Shown here piece by piece: positions 1 to 6,293 of a stretch of DNA of 13,572 nt. A model generated the notes under the pieces. The model ran no database searches. It saw only the letters and a program-made list of their open reading frames with translations, and was not told where the DNA came from. The first letter of the stretch is position 1. Each line of letters begins with the position of its first letter. Position numbers and translations under genes: made by a program. The DNA is from Gemmatimonadales bacterium (GTDB taxonomy: Bacteria > Gemmatimonadota > Gemmatimonadetes > Gemmatimonadales > GWC2-71-9), in the NCBI GenBank assembly GCA_013812695.1, contig JACCSZ010000333.1, positions 1-13,572 of the forward strand, in the 5' to 3' direction.

Positions 1-17
1 CGCGGGATGGGCCCGCG
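1..17. other. Short GC hairpin at left edge
   Basis: Positions 1-6 (CGCGGG) and 12-17 (CCCGCG) are perfect inverted repeats around a 5-base loop. No T-run follows on either strand. It may be the tail of a terminator of a gene to the left or chance pairing in GC-rich DNA. The rest of the leader, 18-70, shows no clear promoter. Confidence 0.2.
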
Positions 18-70
18 CCCATGAAAACCCGGCGATCGGTACGTCCGGCCGCCGACGCAGTCAAACCAAC

Positions 71-75
71 AGGAG
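71..75 (+). promoter_or_regulatory. Ribosome binding site of cspA
   Basis: AGGAG lies 8 bases before the ATG at 84. It decides the start: the in-frame upstream ATG at 21 has no Shine-Dalgarno match and would add 21 residues unlike any cold-shock domain. Confidence 0.7.
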
Positions 76-83
76 CAGGCGCA

Positions 84-296
84 ATGTCTCGCACCCTAGG
101 CACGGTGAAGTGGTTCAACGACGCGAAGGGGTTTGGCTTCATCACTCCGGAGAATGGCGACAAGGATTGCTTCGTCCATCACACCGCCATCAAGGCCGAG
201 GGCTTCCGGAGCCTCGCCGAGGGCGACCGGGTGGAGTTCGACATCGTGCAGGGTGCGAAGGGGCCCGCCGCCGAGAACGTCACGAAGGTCCAGTAG
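84..296 (+). CDS. cspA: Cold-shock domain protein (CspA family)
   Basis: A 70-residue single-domain cold-shock protein, the usual family length. It is a cytoplasmic five-strand OB-fold that binds single-stranded RNA and DNA; family members act as RNA chaperones and antiterminators. The N-terminus TVKWFNDAKGFGFI is diagnostic. RNP1 is KGFGFI at residues 15-20, and RNP2 is CFVHH at 29-33. Cys29 stands where Val or Leu is more common. The C-terminal GPAAENVTKV matches the family ending GPxAxNV. The start at 84 is chosen over the upstream ATG because of the AGGAG at 71-75 and the standard length. It is the only plus-strand gene and converges on infA, with a hairpin starting 20 bases after its stop. 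Only about 80 bases of leader are visible, so the long cold-shock 5' UTR of some family members cannot be judged. Which of the organism's Csp paralogues this is cannot be told. Confidence 0.96.
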   Translation: MSRTLGTVKWFNDAKGFGFITPENGDKDCFVHHTAIKAEGFRSLAEGDRVEFDIVQGAKGPAAENVTKVQ

Positions 297-316
297 GGAC
301 CTCGGACGGAAACACG

Positions 317-347
317 CGACGGGGCCGCCCGAGAGAGCGGCCCGTCG
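317..347 (+). terminator. Hairpin after cspA, candidate terminator
   Basis: Eleven GC-rich base pairs with one bulged G (324) join 317-328 to 337-347 around an 8-base loop. The hairpin begins 20 bases after the cspA stop. No T-run follows, so it is either a non-canonical terminator or an mRNA 3'-end stabiliser. Confidence 0.45.
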
Positions 348-405
348 GCGGGTGGGAGGGCGGACAATAGTCTCGGCTGCATTGTTTGGGGCGGTAAAGT
401 TTCGG

Positions 406-430
406 CCCCTTCGCTGGCGCTCAGGGTGAC
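406..430. repeat. CCCTTCGCT..GCTCAGGGTGAC repeat, copy 1
   Basis: This 25-base stretch reads CCCCTTCGCT, then GGCGCTCAGGGTGAC. It matches the two arms of the inverted repeat at 11280-11340 almost base for base. Its core is an imperfect palindrome (CCCT...AGGG, with an inner GC...GC). It sits in the convergent space between cspA and infA, and its last five bases (GTGAC) form the start of the hairpin at 426-452. No gene covers it. Confidence 0.7.
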
Positions 431-452
431 CGCGCGGTTTGCGCGCGGTCAC
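426..452 (-). terminator. Strong hairpin over the infA stop codon
   Basis: GTGACCGCGCG (426-436) pairs perfectly with its complement at 442-452, leaving a 5-base loop. The infA TGA (449-451) lies inside the stem. There is no T-run on either side. It probably ends infA transcription or protects its 3' end, and could also act on readthrough from cspA because the structure is symmetrical. Confidence 0.5.
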
Positions 453-667
453 TTATGACGATAGATGACTCGGCCGCGGGTGAGATCGTACGGGGAGAGC
501 ACGACGCTGACGCGATCGCCTTCCAGGACCCGGATCTTGAACTTGCTCATCTTCCCGGCGGCGTAGGCCAGGATTTCGTGGCCGTTCTCCAGCATGACCC
601 GGTAGTTGCGGTCGGGCAGCACCTCCGACACGACGCCCTCCATCTCGATCCCTTCTTCCTTGGCCAT
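449..667 (-). CDS. infA: Translation initiation factor IF-1
   Basis: A 72-residue protein, exactly the usual IF-1 length, forming one S1-type OB-fold. IF-1 binds the A site of the 30S ribosomal subunit and works with IF-2 and IF-3 in start-site selection. The diagnostic line is MAKEEGIEMEGVVSEVLP, followed by NYRVMLENGHEILAYAAGKM at 21-40 and the C-terminal SPYDLTRGRVIYRHK. The ATG at 665-667 is preceded by a strong GGAGGAG at 672-678; longer readings of the frame run into unrelated sequence. It stands apart from ribosomal protein genes, downstream of the M3 peptidase and converging on cspA. The 115 bases upstream hold only a weak promoter candidate, so readthrough from the peptidase gene is also possible. 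Confidence 0.97.
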   Translation of the reverse strand: MAKEEGIEMEGVVSEVLPDRNYRVMLENGHEILAYAAGKMSKFKIRVLEGDRVSVVLSPYDLTRGRVIYRHK

Positions 668-671
668 CCAG

Positions 672-678
672 CTCCTCC
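672..678 (-). promoter_or_regulatory. Ribosome binding site of infA
   Basis: GGAGGAG on the minus strand, 4 bases before the infA ATG. It is a near-full anti-Shine-Dalgarno match and fixes the start codon. Confidence 0.75.
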
Positions 679-724
679 ACGGTGACGGAACGATCGGCGC
701 CGCAGCGCCCGGGCTCGGCGGTGG

Positions 725-753
725 AATCTTGCGGGGCGGGGGCCGGGAAGCAA
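725..753 (-). promoter_or_regulatory. Weak sigma70-like promoter candidate for infA
   Basis: On the minus strand TTGCTT (748-753) is followed after 17 bases by AAGATT (725-730). Each hexamer matches only 3 of 6 consensus bases, but the spacing is ideal and this is the least GC-rich spot in the 115-bp gap before infA. A small hairpin, GGCGC/GCGCC at 696-709, lies in the resulting leader. Confidence 0.22.
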
Positions 754-782
754 CCACGGCGCGCGCCTCGCCGACGGCGTCG

Positions 783-2501
783 CTACTCGGACCCGCCCGG
801 GAGCTGAGCGCGGATTCGGGCGATCTCTGCCTCGACCAGCTCCACCAGCTCGCCGATGAGGGTGGCGTCGAAGGAAAGGCGGGCACCGGCGGCGCGGTAC
901 ATCTCGGGGAGGCTGCGGACCGCGCCGATGGCCAGGGCCTCGCGGTAGCGAGCCACGGCCCCCACCGGGTCAGAGAGGCTGTTGCGCCAGATCTGGAGCG
1001 CGCCGATCTGGGCGATGCCGTACTCGATGTAGTAGAACGGGTACATGAAGATGTGGAGCTGGCGGTACCAGCGCGCCACCCGCTCGCGCTCGAGGCCGCT
1101 CCAGTCGACGCCGCGCTCGAACCGGCTCCGGATGCGGAGCCACGCATCGTCGCGCGCGGCCGCGTCGGCGCCGTCGGAGCTGGTGTAGATCCAGGTCTGG
1201 AATGCGTCCACCGAGGCGATGTGTACCAGGCTCAGCAGCACGTCCTCGAGATGCTCGAGCCAGGCGCCCCGATGATCCTCGGGCGTGAAGTACCCGGTGG
1301 GTTGAGCGAGGTGCGGCGACGCGAGCAGTTCCATCGACATCGACGCCAGCTCGGCCGCTTCCGAACCCGGATGCCGCTGCCAGATGAGCGGCTGCCGGTG
1401 GGAGGCGAAAGCGTGAAAGGCGTGCCCGGCCTCGTGAAGCAGGGTCATGACGTCGTCCACCAGGCCGACGGCGTTCATGAAAATGAACGGCCGGCCGCGG
1501 AAGTGGAGCGTCTCGCAGTAGCCGCCCGGCGCCTTGCCTTTCCGGCTGTCGAGATCGAGCAGCCGCTCGTCGATCATGGTCTGGAACTGGTCGCCCAGCG
1601 CCGGGTCCACGCGGGTGAACACCCCGCGCGCCTTACCGACGAATTCGTCCACGGTCTGGAACGGGCGGAGCGGCGCGTCCCGGTCCGGATCGACCGCCAG
1701 ATCCCACGGGCGGAGCACGTCCAAGCGGAGCCGGCGCCGGCGGTGCTCGAGCACGCGCGCCACGGCCGGCGTGGCGGCACGCTCGACCGCCTCGTGAAAG
1801 CGCTCACAGTCGGCCGGCGTGTAGTCGAAGCGGTACTTGGCCGGGAAGACGTAGTCCCGGTAATTGGCGAATCCGGCGTTCCGCGCGGCGCGCTGCCGGA
1901 GCTCGAACATCCGATCGAACAGTCCCGCGAGCGCCCCGCGCTCTTCGATGTACGGCTGGGTAACCGCGCGGAACGCCCGCTCCCGGACCTCGCGGTCCGC
2001 GCTCTTCAGGAACGGCTGCAGCTGCGGTAGCGGGCGCTCGACGCCCTCCCATTCGACGGTCATCGAGCCGGTAATGCGCTGATAGCGCGCGCTCAGCTCC
2101 TCGATCTCGGAGAAGAGCGGCACGTTAGCCTCCCGGAAGATCTCGATGGAGGTACGGAACCGGGCGAGCGTGGTGGCCAACTCCGGGGTGCTGTGGCCCA
2201 GCGCCACGAACCGGCGGGCCAGCTCGACGCTGCGTTCCTCGGCCTTGGGGAGAATCTCAGTGGAAAAGCGGAGATGGTCCTTCTCCTTCTCCGAATCGGA
2301 CGTTTCGATGGTGTACGCGATCATCGCCTGCGCCGCGGCCTCGGTGACCAGCTCCTCCAGCCGGGACCAGGCCCGCAGCCATTCGTCGACCGTGGTGGCG
2401 TCAAGCGGCCGCTCGACCAGATCGGCGTAGTAGGGATCGACATCCTCCCACGTGGCCTTGACGAAGGCGGCGGGGGACGCGGGCAGGGCCGACGTGGTCA
2501 C
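783..2501 (-). CDS. M3-family zinc oligoendopeptidase (PepF-like)
   Basis: A 572-residue metallopeptidase of the M3 (thimet oligopeptidase/PepF) family. These cytoplasmic enzymes cut short peptides, and the clan is too enclosed to attack folded proteins. The zinc site is visible: HEAGH at 356-360 gives ligands His356 and His360 and catalytic Glu357, and Glu384 in EAAELASMSMELL is the expected third ligand. The C-terminal FYYIEYGIAQIGALQIW (489-505) matches the conserved substrate-side block of the PepF/M3B branch. The N-terminal part is all-helical, as the family requires, and no signal peptide is seen. The start is a GTG with AGGAG at 2507-2511, five bases upstream; the frame has no better ATG nearby. 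It has its own likely promoter (2542-2570), so it is probably expressed apart from the amidase operon. The exact peptide substrate cannot be read from the sequence. Confidence 0.93.
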   Translation of the reverse strand: MTTSALPASPAAFVKATWEDVDPYYADLVERPLDATTVDEWLRAWSRLEELVTEAAAQAMIAYTIETSDSEKEKDHLRFSTEILPKAEERSVELARRFVALGHSTPELATTLARFRTSIEIFREANVPLFSEIEELSARYQRITGSMTVEWEGVERPLPQLQPFLKSADREVRERAFRAVTQPYIEERGALAGLFDRMFELRQRAARNAGFANYRDYVFPAKYRFDYTPADCERFHEAVERAATPAVARVLEHRRRRLRLDVLRPWDLAVDPDRDAPLRPFQTVDEFVGKARGVFTRVDPALGDQFQTMIDERLLDLDSRKGKAPGGYCETLHFRGRPFIFMNAVGLVDDVMTLLHEAGHAFHAFASHRQPLIWQRHPGSEAAELASMSMELLASPHLAQPTGYFTPEDHRGAWLEHLEDVLLSLVHIASVDAFQTWIYTSSDGADAAARDDAWLRIRSRFERGVDWSGLERERVARWYRQLHIFMYPFYYIEYGIAQIGALQIWRNSLSDPVGAVARYREALAIGAVRSLPEMYRAAGARLSFDATLIGELVELVEAEIARIRAQLPGGSE

Positions 2502-2506
2502 GGGCG

Positions 2507-2511
2507 CTCCT
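2507..2511 (-). promoter_or_regulatory. Ribosome binding site deciding a GTG start
   Basis: AGGAG on the minus strand, 5 bases before the GTG at 2499-2501. It supports GTG as the start of the M3 peptidase. Confidence 0.6.
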
Positions 2512-2541
2512 GGGGATGAAGACCGTGGGCGAGTTGCCGAG

Positions 2542-2570
2542 ATAGTATCACGCGCCCGCTCGCGTCACAA
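2542..2570 (-). promoter_or_regulatory. Sigma70-like promoter for the M3 peptidase
   Basis: Minus-strand TTGTGA (2565-2570) and TACTAT (2542-2547) are separated by exactly 17 bases. Each matches 4 of 6 consensus bases. The -35 box overlaps the stop codon of the upstream amidase (2565-2567). Transcription would start near 2535, giving a leader of roughly 34 bases before the GTG. The -10 is a rare AT-rich island in this GC-rich region. Confidence 0.55.
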
Positions 2571-3962
2571 TCCCGGCGGCCGCCGCCGGTGAAAATCCGT
2601 GCGCGCTTGAAATTGCATGCCGAGCTCGAGCAGCGTCGCTTCGGTCTGCGTGCGCCCGGTGAGCTGCAGGCCGGTCGGCAGACCGGCCTCACCGCTGCCG
2701 TTCATCAGGAACAACCCGGGCGCCCCGCAGAGGTTGGCCGCGCCCGCGCTGCTCGTTCCCCCAGGGAACTCAGGATACGCGTGGTCGAAAGCCGTATCGA
2801 TCGGCCATGCTACCGTCGGCAGCGACGGGGCCGCGATGGCATCCACCTGCGAGAGCAGCCGGTCGAGCGCGGCCGCGGCGGGCCGGCGGAGTCGCATGGC
2901 CCGGAGGTAGTCGCCGGCCAGCACCACCTGGCCCGCGTAACCGCCCGCCCGGTCCTCGGGCGCGGTCAGACGGGTGAGCCGGCCGCTCTGAAACAGCGGC
3001 TCATACGCACTGGCCGCCTCGGCGTCGAGGATCACCCCCGCCAGGGCGTCGTACGGATAGTCGGGCAACTCGAGATCGTCGCTGATGTCGGCCACTCGGC
3101 CCAGCAGGTCGAGCGACGCCAGGAAATTCCGCTGCACCTCGGGCTGTGTCCGCTCGAGCGTGCCGCGAAGCACGCCGATCCGATAGCGCCGCGATGGACG
3201 CACCACGGGCGGGATGAACCGCCGGGCCAGCGCGGATGAATCTTCCGGATCGGATCCCGCTATCGCGCCCAGGACCAGAGCGCAATCCTGGGCCGTCCGC
3301 GCCATGGGTCCCAGCTTGTCCATCGTGGGACTCAGCCCCATGGCGCCGTGTCGGCTCACCCGGCCGAATGTGGGCCGCAGGCCGGTGATCCCGCAGAAGG
3401 CGGCCGGATATTGGATGGAGCCCCAGGTCTCCGAGCCGATCGCGAACGGCACCAGCCCCGCCGCGACGGCCGCGCCCGGACCGCTCGAGGAGCCGCCCGA
3501 CCAGCGCGTCGGATCCCACGGCGTCCGGCCCGGTCCCGAGAAGTTGGCGAATGCCTCCCCATACCCCATCCCGCCCGCGAGCTCCACCATCGCCAGCTTG
3601 GCGCAGAGCACCGCGCCCGCCCGCCGTAGCCGCCGGACGACGGTGGCGTCGCCCTGGTGCAGCCGGTTGCGGTACGCGGGGGCACCCCAGACCGTCGGAG
3701 CGCCCTCGACCGCGATCAGATCCTTGACCCCGTATGGAATCCCGTGCAGCGGACCGCGGTCCTTGCCGCGCGCCAGCTCGGCGTCGCGCTCGCGGGCCTC
3801 CGACAGCGCGGCTTCGCGCAACACGCGCACCACCGCGTTATAGCTGGGCCCGAGCCGCTCCAGGCGCTCGAGAGACACCCGCGCCAGCTCGACCGCGGAG
3901 ACGCGGCGCTTCCGCAGCAGCCGACCGAGTTCGGGGATCGTGAGAAAGGCGACGTCGGCCAT
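2565..3962 (-). CDS. Amidase-signature family hydrolase
   Basis: A 465-residue amidase-signature enzyme, close to the usual family length. It hydrolyses a carboxamide through a Ser-cisSer-Lys triad. Lys80 lies in GIPYGVKDL, the cis-Ser is Ser158 in SGGSSSG (155-161), and the nucleophile is Ser182 in GSETWGSIQYPA. The block continues with CGITGLRPT, and the C-terminal AGAANLCGAPGLFLMNG (406-422) is the usual substrate-pocket end. The common GSDTGGSIR is replaced by GSETWGSIQ, so this is not a typical GatA. No gatB or gatC is nearby, which argues against tRNA amidotransferase. No signal peptide is seen, so it is probably cytoplasmic. The ATG lies 6 bases after the stop of the small upstream gene, with GGTGGATGAGGG as a loose ribosome site. 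It is the last gene of the seven-gene operon. The substrate is unknown. Confidence 0.92.
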   Translation of the reverse strand: MADVAFLTIPELGRLLRKRRVSAVELARVSLERLERLGPSYNAVVRVLREAALSEARERDAELARGKDRGPLHGIPYGVKDLIAVEGAPTVWGAPAYRNRLHQGDATVVRRLRRAGAVLCAKLAMVELAGGMGYGEAFANFSGPGRTPWDPTRWSGGSSSGPGAAVAAGLVPFAIGSETWGSIQYPAAFCGITGLRPTFGRVSRHGAMGLSPTMDKLGPMARTAQDCALVLGAIAGSDPEDSSALARRFIPPVVRPSRRYRIGVLRGTLERTQPEVQRNFLASLDLLGRVADISDDLELPDYPYDALAGVILDAEAASAYEPLFQSGRLTRLTAPEDRAGGYAGQVVLAGDYLRAMRLRRPAAAALDRLLSQVDAIAAPSLPTVAWPIDTAFDHAYPEFPGGTSSAGAANLCGAPGLFLMNGSGEAGLPTGLQLTGRTQTEATLLELGMQFQARTDFHRRRPPGL

Positions 3963-3968
3963 GCGCCC

Positions 3969-4307
3969 TCATCCACCGTGCTGCGGTGCGGCCCCAAGCG
4001 GAGCGACATTACTCAGCTCGGCTTCCCGGACGAGATCGGCGCGTTCGAGCCCGGCCTCGATCTGGCGGGTGATGGCGGTCAGGTCCTCGACGCGGAGCCG
4101 GCTGCCGTATCGAAGGCGGACGATTTCCGTCAATGCCAGCGCCAACGGGAGCGCGCGCGAGCCGCTCGCCGGCGCGCCGTCGGGCATCGCGGGCGGTCGA
4201 GCTTCGCTGGGACCGCCGGGATCCAGCCGCAACGCCTCAGCGGGCACACCCAGCATCGGCGCGAGCGCCGCGACGGCCAGCGACTCGGCGAACGCCCGGC
4301 GTTTCAC
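3969..4307 (-). CDS. Small protein with Tat-like N-terminus, amidase neighbour
   Basis: A 112-residue protein of unknown function. It starts MKRRAFAESLAVAALAPMLG, an Arg-Arg-x-Phe pair followed by a short hydrophobic stretch, resembling a twin-arginine signal or a membrane anchor. A Gly/Pro/Ala-rich linker (30-50) follows, then a helical segment, LTEIVRLRYGSRLRVEDLTA (59-78), and a charged helix ending near ELSNVAP. The start is the GTG at 4305-4307, which shares GTGA with the stop of the DUF2339 gene. A much longer reading of the same frame (up to 4763) would overlap DUF2339 by more than 450 bases and is rejected. The amidase follows after 6 bases. I recall similar small Tat-type proteins next to amidases in related bacteria; this is unchecked. 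It could be an amidase partner, but nothing in the sequence proves it. Confidence 0.72.
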   Translation of the reverse strand: MKRRAFAESLAVAALAPMLGVPAEALRLDPGGPSEARPPAMPDGAPASGSRALPLALALTEIVRLRYGSRLRVEDLTAITRQIEAGLERADLVREAELSNVAPLGAAPQHGG

Positions 4308-6283
4308 GCGGGCTCGCTCCCGTCGTGACGGTAGTACAGGTACGCGAGCGAGAGCGCCACGAGCGCCAGCAGGAACACCGAGCCCACCCGGTAGAGCGCG
4401 TCGAGCGTCGAGAGATCGAAGAACACCACCTTGGCTACCGCCAGGCCCGCCACCGCCAGACCGGCGACGCGCGCCGGCTGCAGCGACAACCGGAAGCCGA
4501 GGGTCACCAGCCCGGCGGCGAAGAGCAGCCACCAGGCGCTCACCGCGAGCCCCGACGCCAGGCTCGCGGTTTCCACGTCGATGGTTCGAAGCTCGAAATG
4601 CCGGCGCAGCTCGCCGGTGACGCCGAACAGCGCCATGGCGCCCGCCATGGTCCAGAGCCCCGACCGGACGAGCCGAATGTCGTCGCGACCCTCCTCCACA
4701 CGCCAGAGCCTGGCCGCGAACGCGGCCGTAGTGGCGACGCCGCCCCACAGCGCCAGTGCCCACGGACCGAGGAACGCGTCGTCATCGGCGAGCCGCGTGC
4801 CGGCCGCGCCGTCGAACAGCTGCTGCAGCGCCCCGGCAAGCGTGAGCAGGCCGTACCAGCGGCCGTCGGTACGGCGGAGCAGCAGGTCGAGCGCGGCCCA
4901 GAGCACCGCCAACGCGAGCAGCGCCCACACCTGCGGCACCCCATCCCATCGCTGCACGGCGGCCATGCCCATGGCTGCGGCGCCCACCGCCGCGAATGCC
5001 GGCCTCGGCCGAAGGTAGCCCGCGCTGAGGTACGGCACCGCCACGATCAGCGGGACGAGCCACGGCTCCGCGTCGAATCGCGACGCGTTCACCCCGTGCA
5101 CCGACCAGCCGAGCAGCACCGGCGTGATGAAGAAGTAGAGTGCCTCGCCCCCGGACCAGCCGGTGCCGGCGGCCTGCTGGCCGAGATGGAGAGGAAGCAC
5201 GCGCGGGTGGCGGAGGGCGTGCCACCAGACCGGGATCGACAGCACGATGCCCGCGGCGAGCACGGCCCAGTGCTGGGGGATGCGCTCGCCGGCGGCCGCG
5301 AGCAGGGTCCACCCGCCGGAGAAGGTCAGGAGCCTGGTTTCCCACCACTGCTCGCGGAGACCTACGAACAGTCCCGCCGTACCGCCGACCAGGCCGAACA
5401 GGAGAAGACCCCACGGCTCCGCGTGTTCGGCGGCGCCCATGGTGCCAACGCCGAAGTAGCTGGCGGCCACGACGAACGCGGCCAGGCGCCACCGCCGCCG
5501 CGCCGACACCAGCCCGAGGCCGGCGGCCATGCTGGCCAGGTAGAGGAGCAGCAGATCGGCGTTGTGTCGATTCTGGCCGAGCAGCACGGGCGCGAAGAAC
5601 GCGCCAAGGGCGGCCGTGACCCCCAACGCCTCCACGTCGATGGCGTAGGCGATCATCGCCAGCGCCACCGACACCAGCGCCAGCCCGACGATGCCCGACG
5701 TCGACGGGAGCACGCCGTAGAGCTTGGAGGCCGCCCAGATGCTCAGGTAGATGATGCCCGCCCCGGCGCCGACGAGCGCGGCTCCATAGGTGCGGTAGCG
5801 TGGCTCGAGCCGCCATCCGAGCGCGCCGACGACCACGCCGGCCGCCACGCCGCCCAGGCAGCGCATGTCGGGCGAGATCCAGTTGCGGTCGAATGAGAGC
5901 TTGAGCAGGTAGCCGGCGGCGAGCAGCAGCGCCACGACGCCGATGCCGAGCAGCACACGCTGCCCCACCCAGCGTTCGGAGTCGAGCGGCGTGAGCCTCG
6001 ACGCCGCCCGCTGGCTCGGCGGCGACGCGGGGCCCGCGGGCCCGACGGCCGGCGGCGCGATCGGCTCCGTGCGAGGTACGGCGACTGGCGCCGGTGATGC
6101 GCTGGAGCCGGCCTCCGCTCCTGCCGGCATCGGAGGACTGACGAGGGGCGGCGCCGACGGGACCGGCACTTCAGCTGAGGCCGCCGCCCCTCGCGCCACG
6201 CTCGCCGAGGCGAGCTGGCGAACCACCGATTCCAGCACGGCCATGCGCTGCTCGAGCCGGTCGAGCCGGTCGTCGGTGCTCAC
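4304..6283 (-). CDS. DUF2339 multi-pass membrane protein
   Basis: A 659-residue inner-membrane protein of the DUF2339 family, whose function is unknown. The N-terminus (1-25, MSTDDRLDRLEQRMAVLESV) is a short coiled coil with heptad leucines. A cytoplasmic Pro/Ala/Ser-rich linker follows to about 98. From about 105 to 650 there are some 15 or more hydrophobic segments. Two family landmarks are clear: the first membrane block WVGQRVLLGIGVVALLLAAG (105-124), followed by WISPDMR, and the C-terminal KVVFFDLSTLDALYRVGSVF (618-637) ending in LAYLYYRH. It is shorter than many members, which often exceed 800 residues. The start is a GTG 10 bases after the MFS stop, with no clear Shine-Dalgarno, so translation probably depends on coupling. 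An internal ATG at residue 14 is the alternative. Its last bases overlap the next gene (GTGA). Confidence 0.88.
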   Translation of the reverse strand: MSTDDRLDRLEQRMAVLESVVRQLASASVARGAAASAEVPVPSAPPLVSPPMPAGAEAGSSASPAPVAVPRTEPIAPPAVGPAGPASPPSQRAASRLTPLDSERWVGQRVLLGIGVVALLLAAGYLLKLSFDRNWISPDMRCLGGVAAGVVVGALGWRLEPRYRTYGAALVGAGAGIIYLSIWAASKLYGVLPSTSGIVGLALVSVALAMIAYAIDVEALGVTAALGAFFAPVLLGQNRHNADLLLLYLASMAAGLGLVSARRRWRLAAFVVAASYFGVGTMGAAEHAEPWGLLLFGLVGGTAGLFVGLREQWWETRLLTFSGGWTLLAAAGERIPQHWAVLAAGIVLSIPVWWHALRHPRVLPLHLGQQAAGTGWSGGEALYFFITPVLLGWSVHGVNASRFDAEPWLVPLIVAVPYLSAGYLRPRPAFAAVGAAAMGMAAVQRWDGVPQVWALLALAVLWAALDLLLRRTDGRWYGLLTLAGALQQLFDGAAGTRLADDDAFLGPWALALWGGVATTAAFAARLWRVEEGRDDIRLVRSGLWTMAGAMALFGVTGELRRHFELRTIDVETASLASGLAVSAWWLLFAAGLVTLGFRLSLQPARVAGLAVAGLAVAKVVFFDLSTLDALYRVGSVFLLALVALSLAYLYYRHDGSEPA

Positions 6284-6293
6284 GATCGGGTGG

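Noticed and set aside
21..83. Upstream ATG that would lengthen the cold-shock protein by 21 residues
   Set aside because: No ribosome site, and the added residues are unlike the family. AGGAG lies before the ATG at 84.
769..779. CGCCG-A-CGGCG palindrome as terminator of the M3 peptidase gene
   Set aside because: The one-base loop is too tight and there is no T-run. It is compatible with chance in this GC content.
606..2030. Plus-strand open frame of 474 codons opposite infA and the M3 peptidase
   Set aside because: Antisense shadow. The minus strand carries HEAGH and the complete M3 layout.
2565..3962. Amidase as GatA of the Glu-tRNA amidotransferase
   Set aside because: No gatB or gatC is nearby, and the nucleophile block reads GSETWGSIQ in place of the GatA GSDTGGSIR.
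4133..5896. Plus-strand open frame of 587 codons opposite DUF2339
   Set aside because: Low-complexity Arg/Glu/Gln/His-rich antisense shadow, with no motif and no ribosome site.
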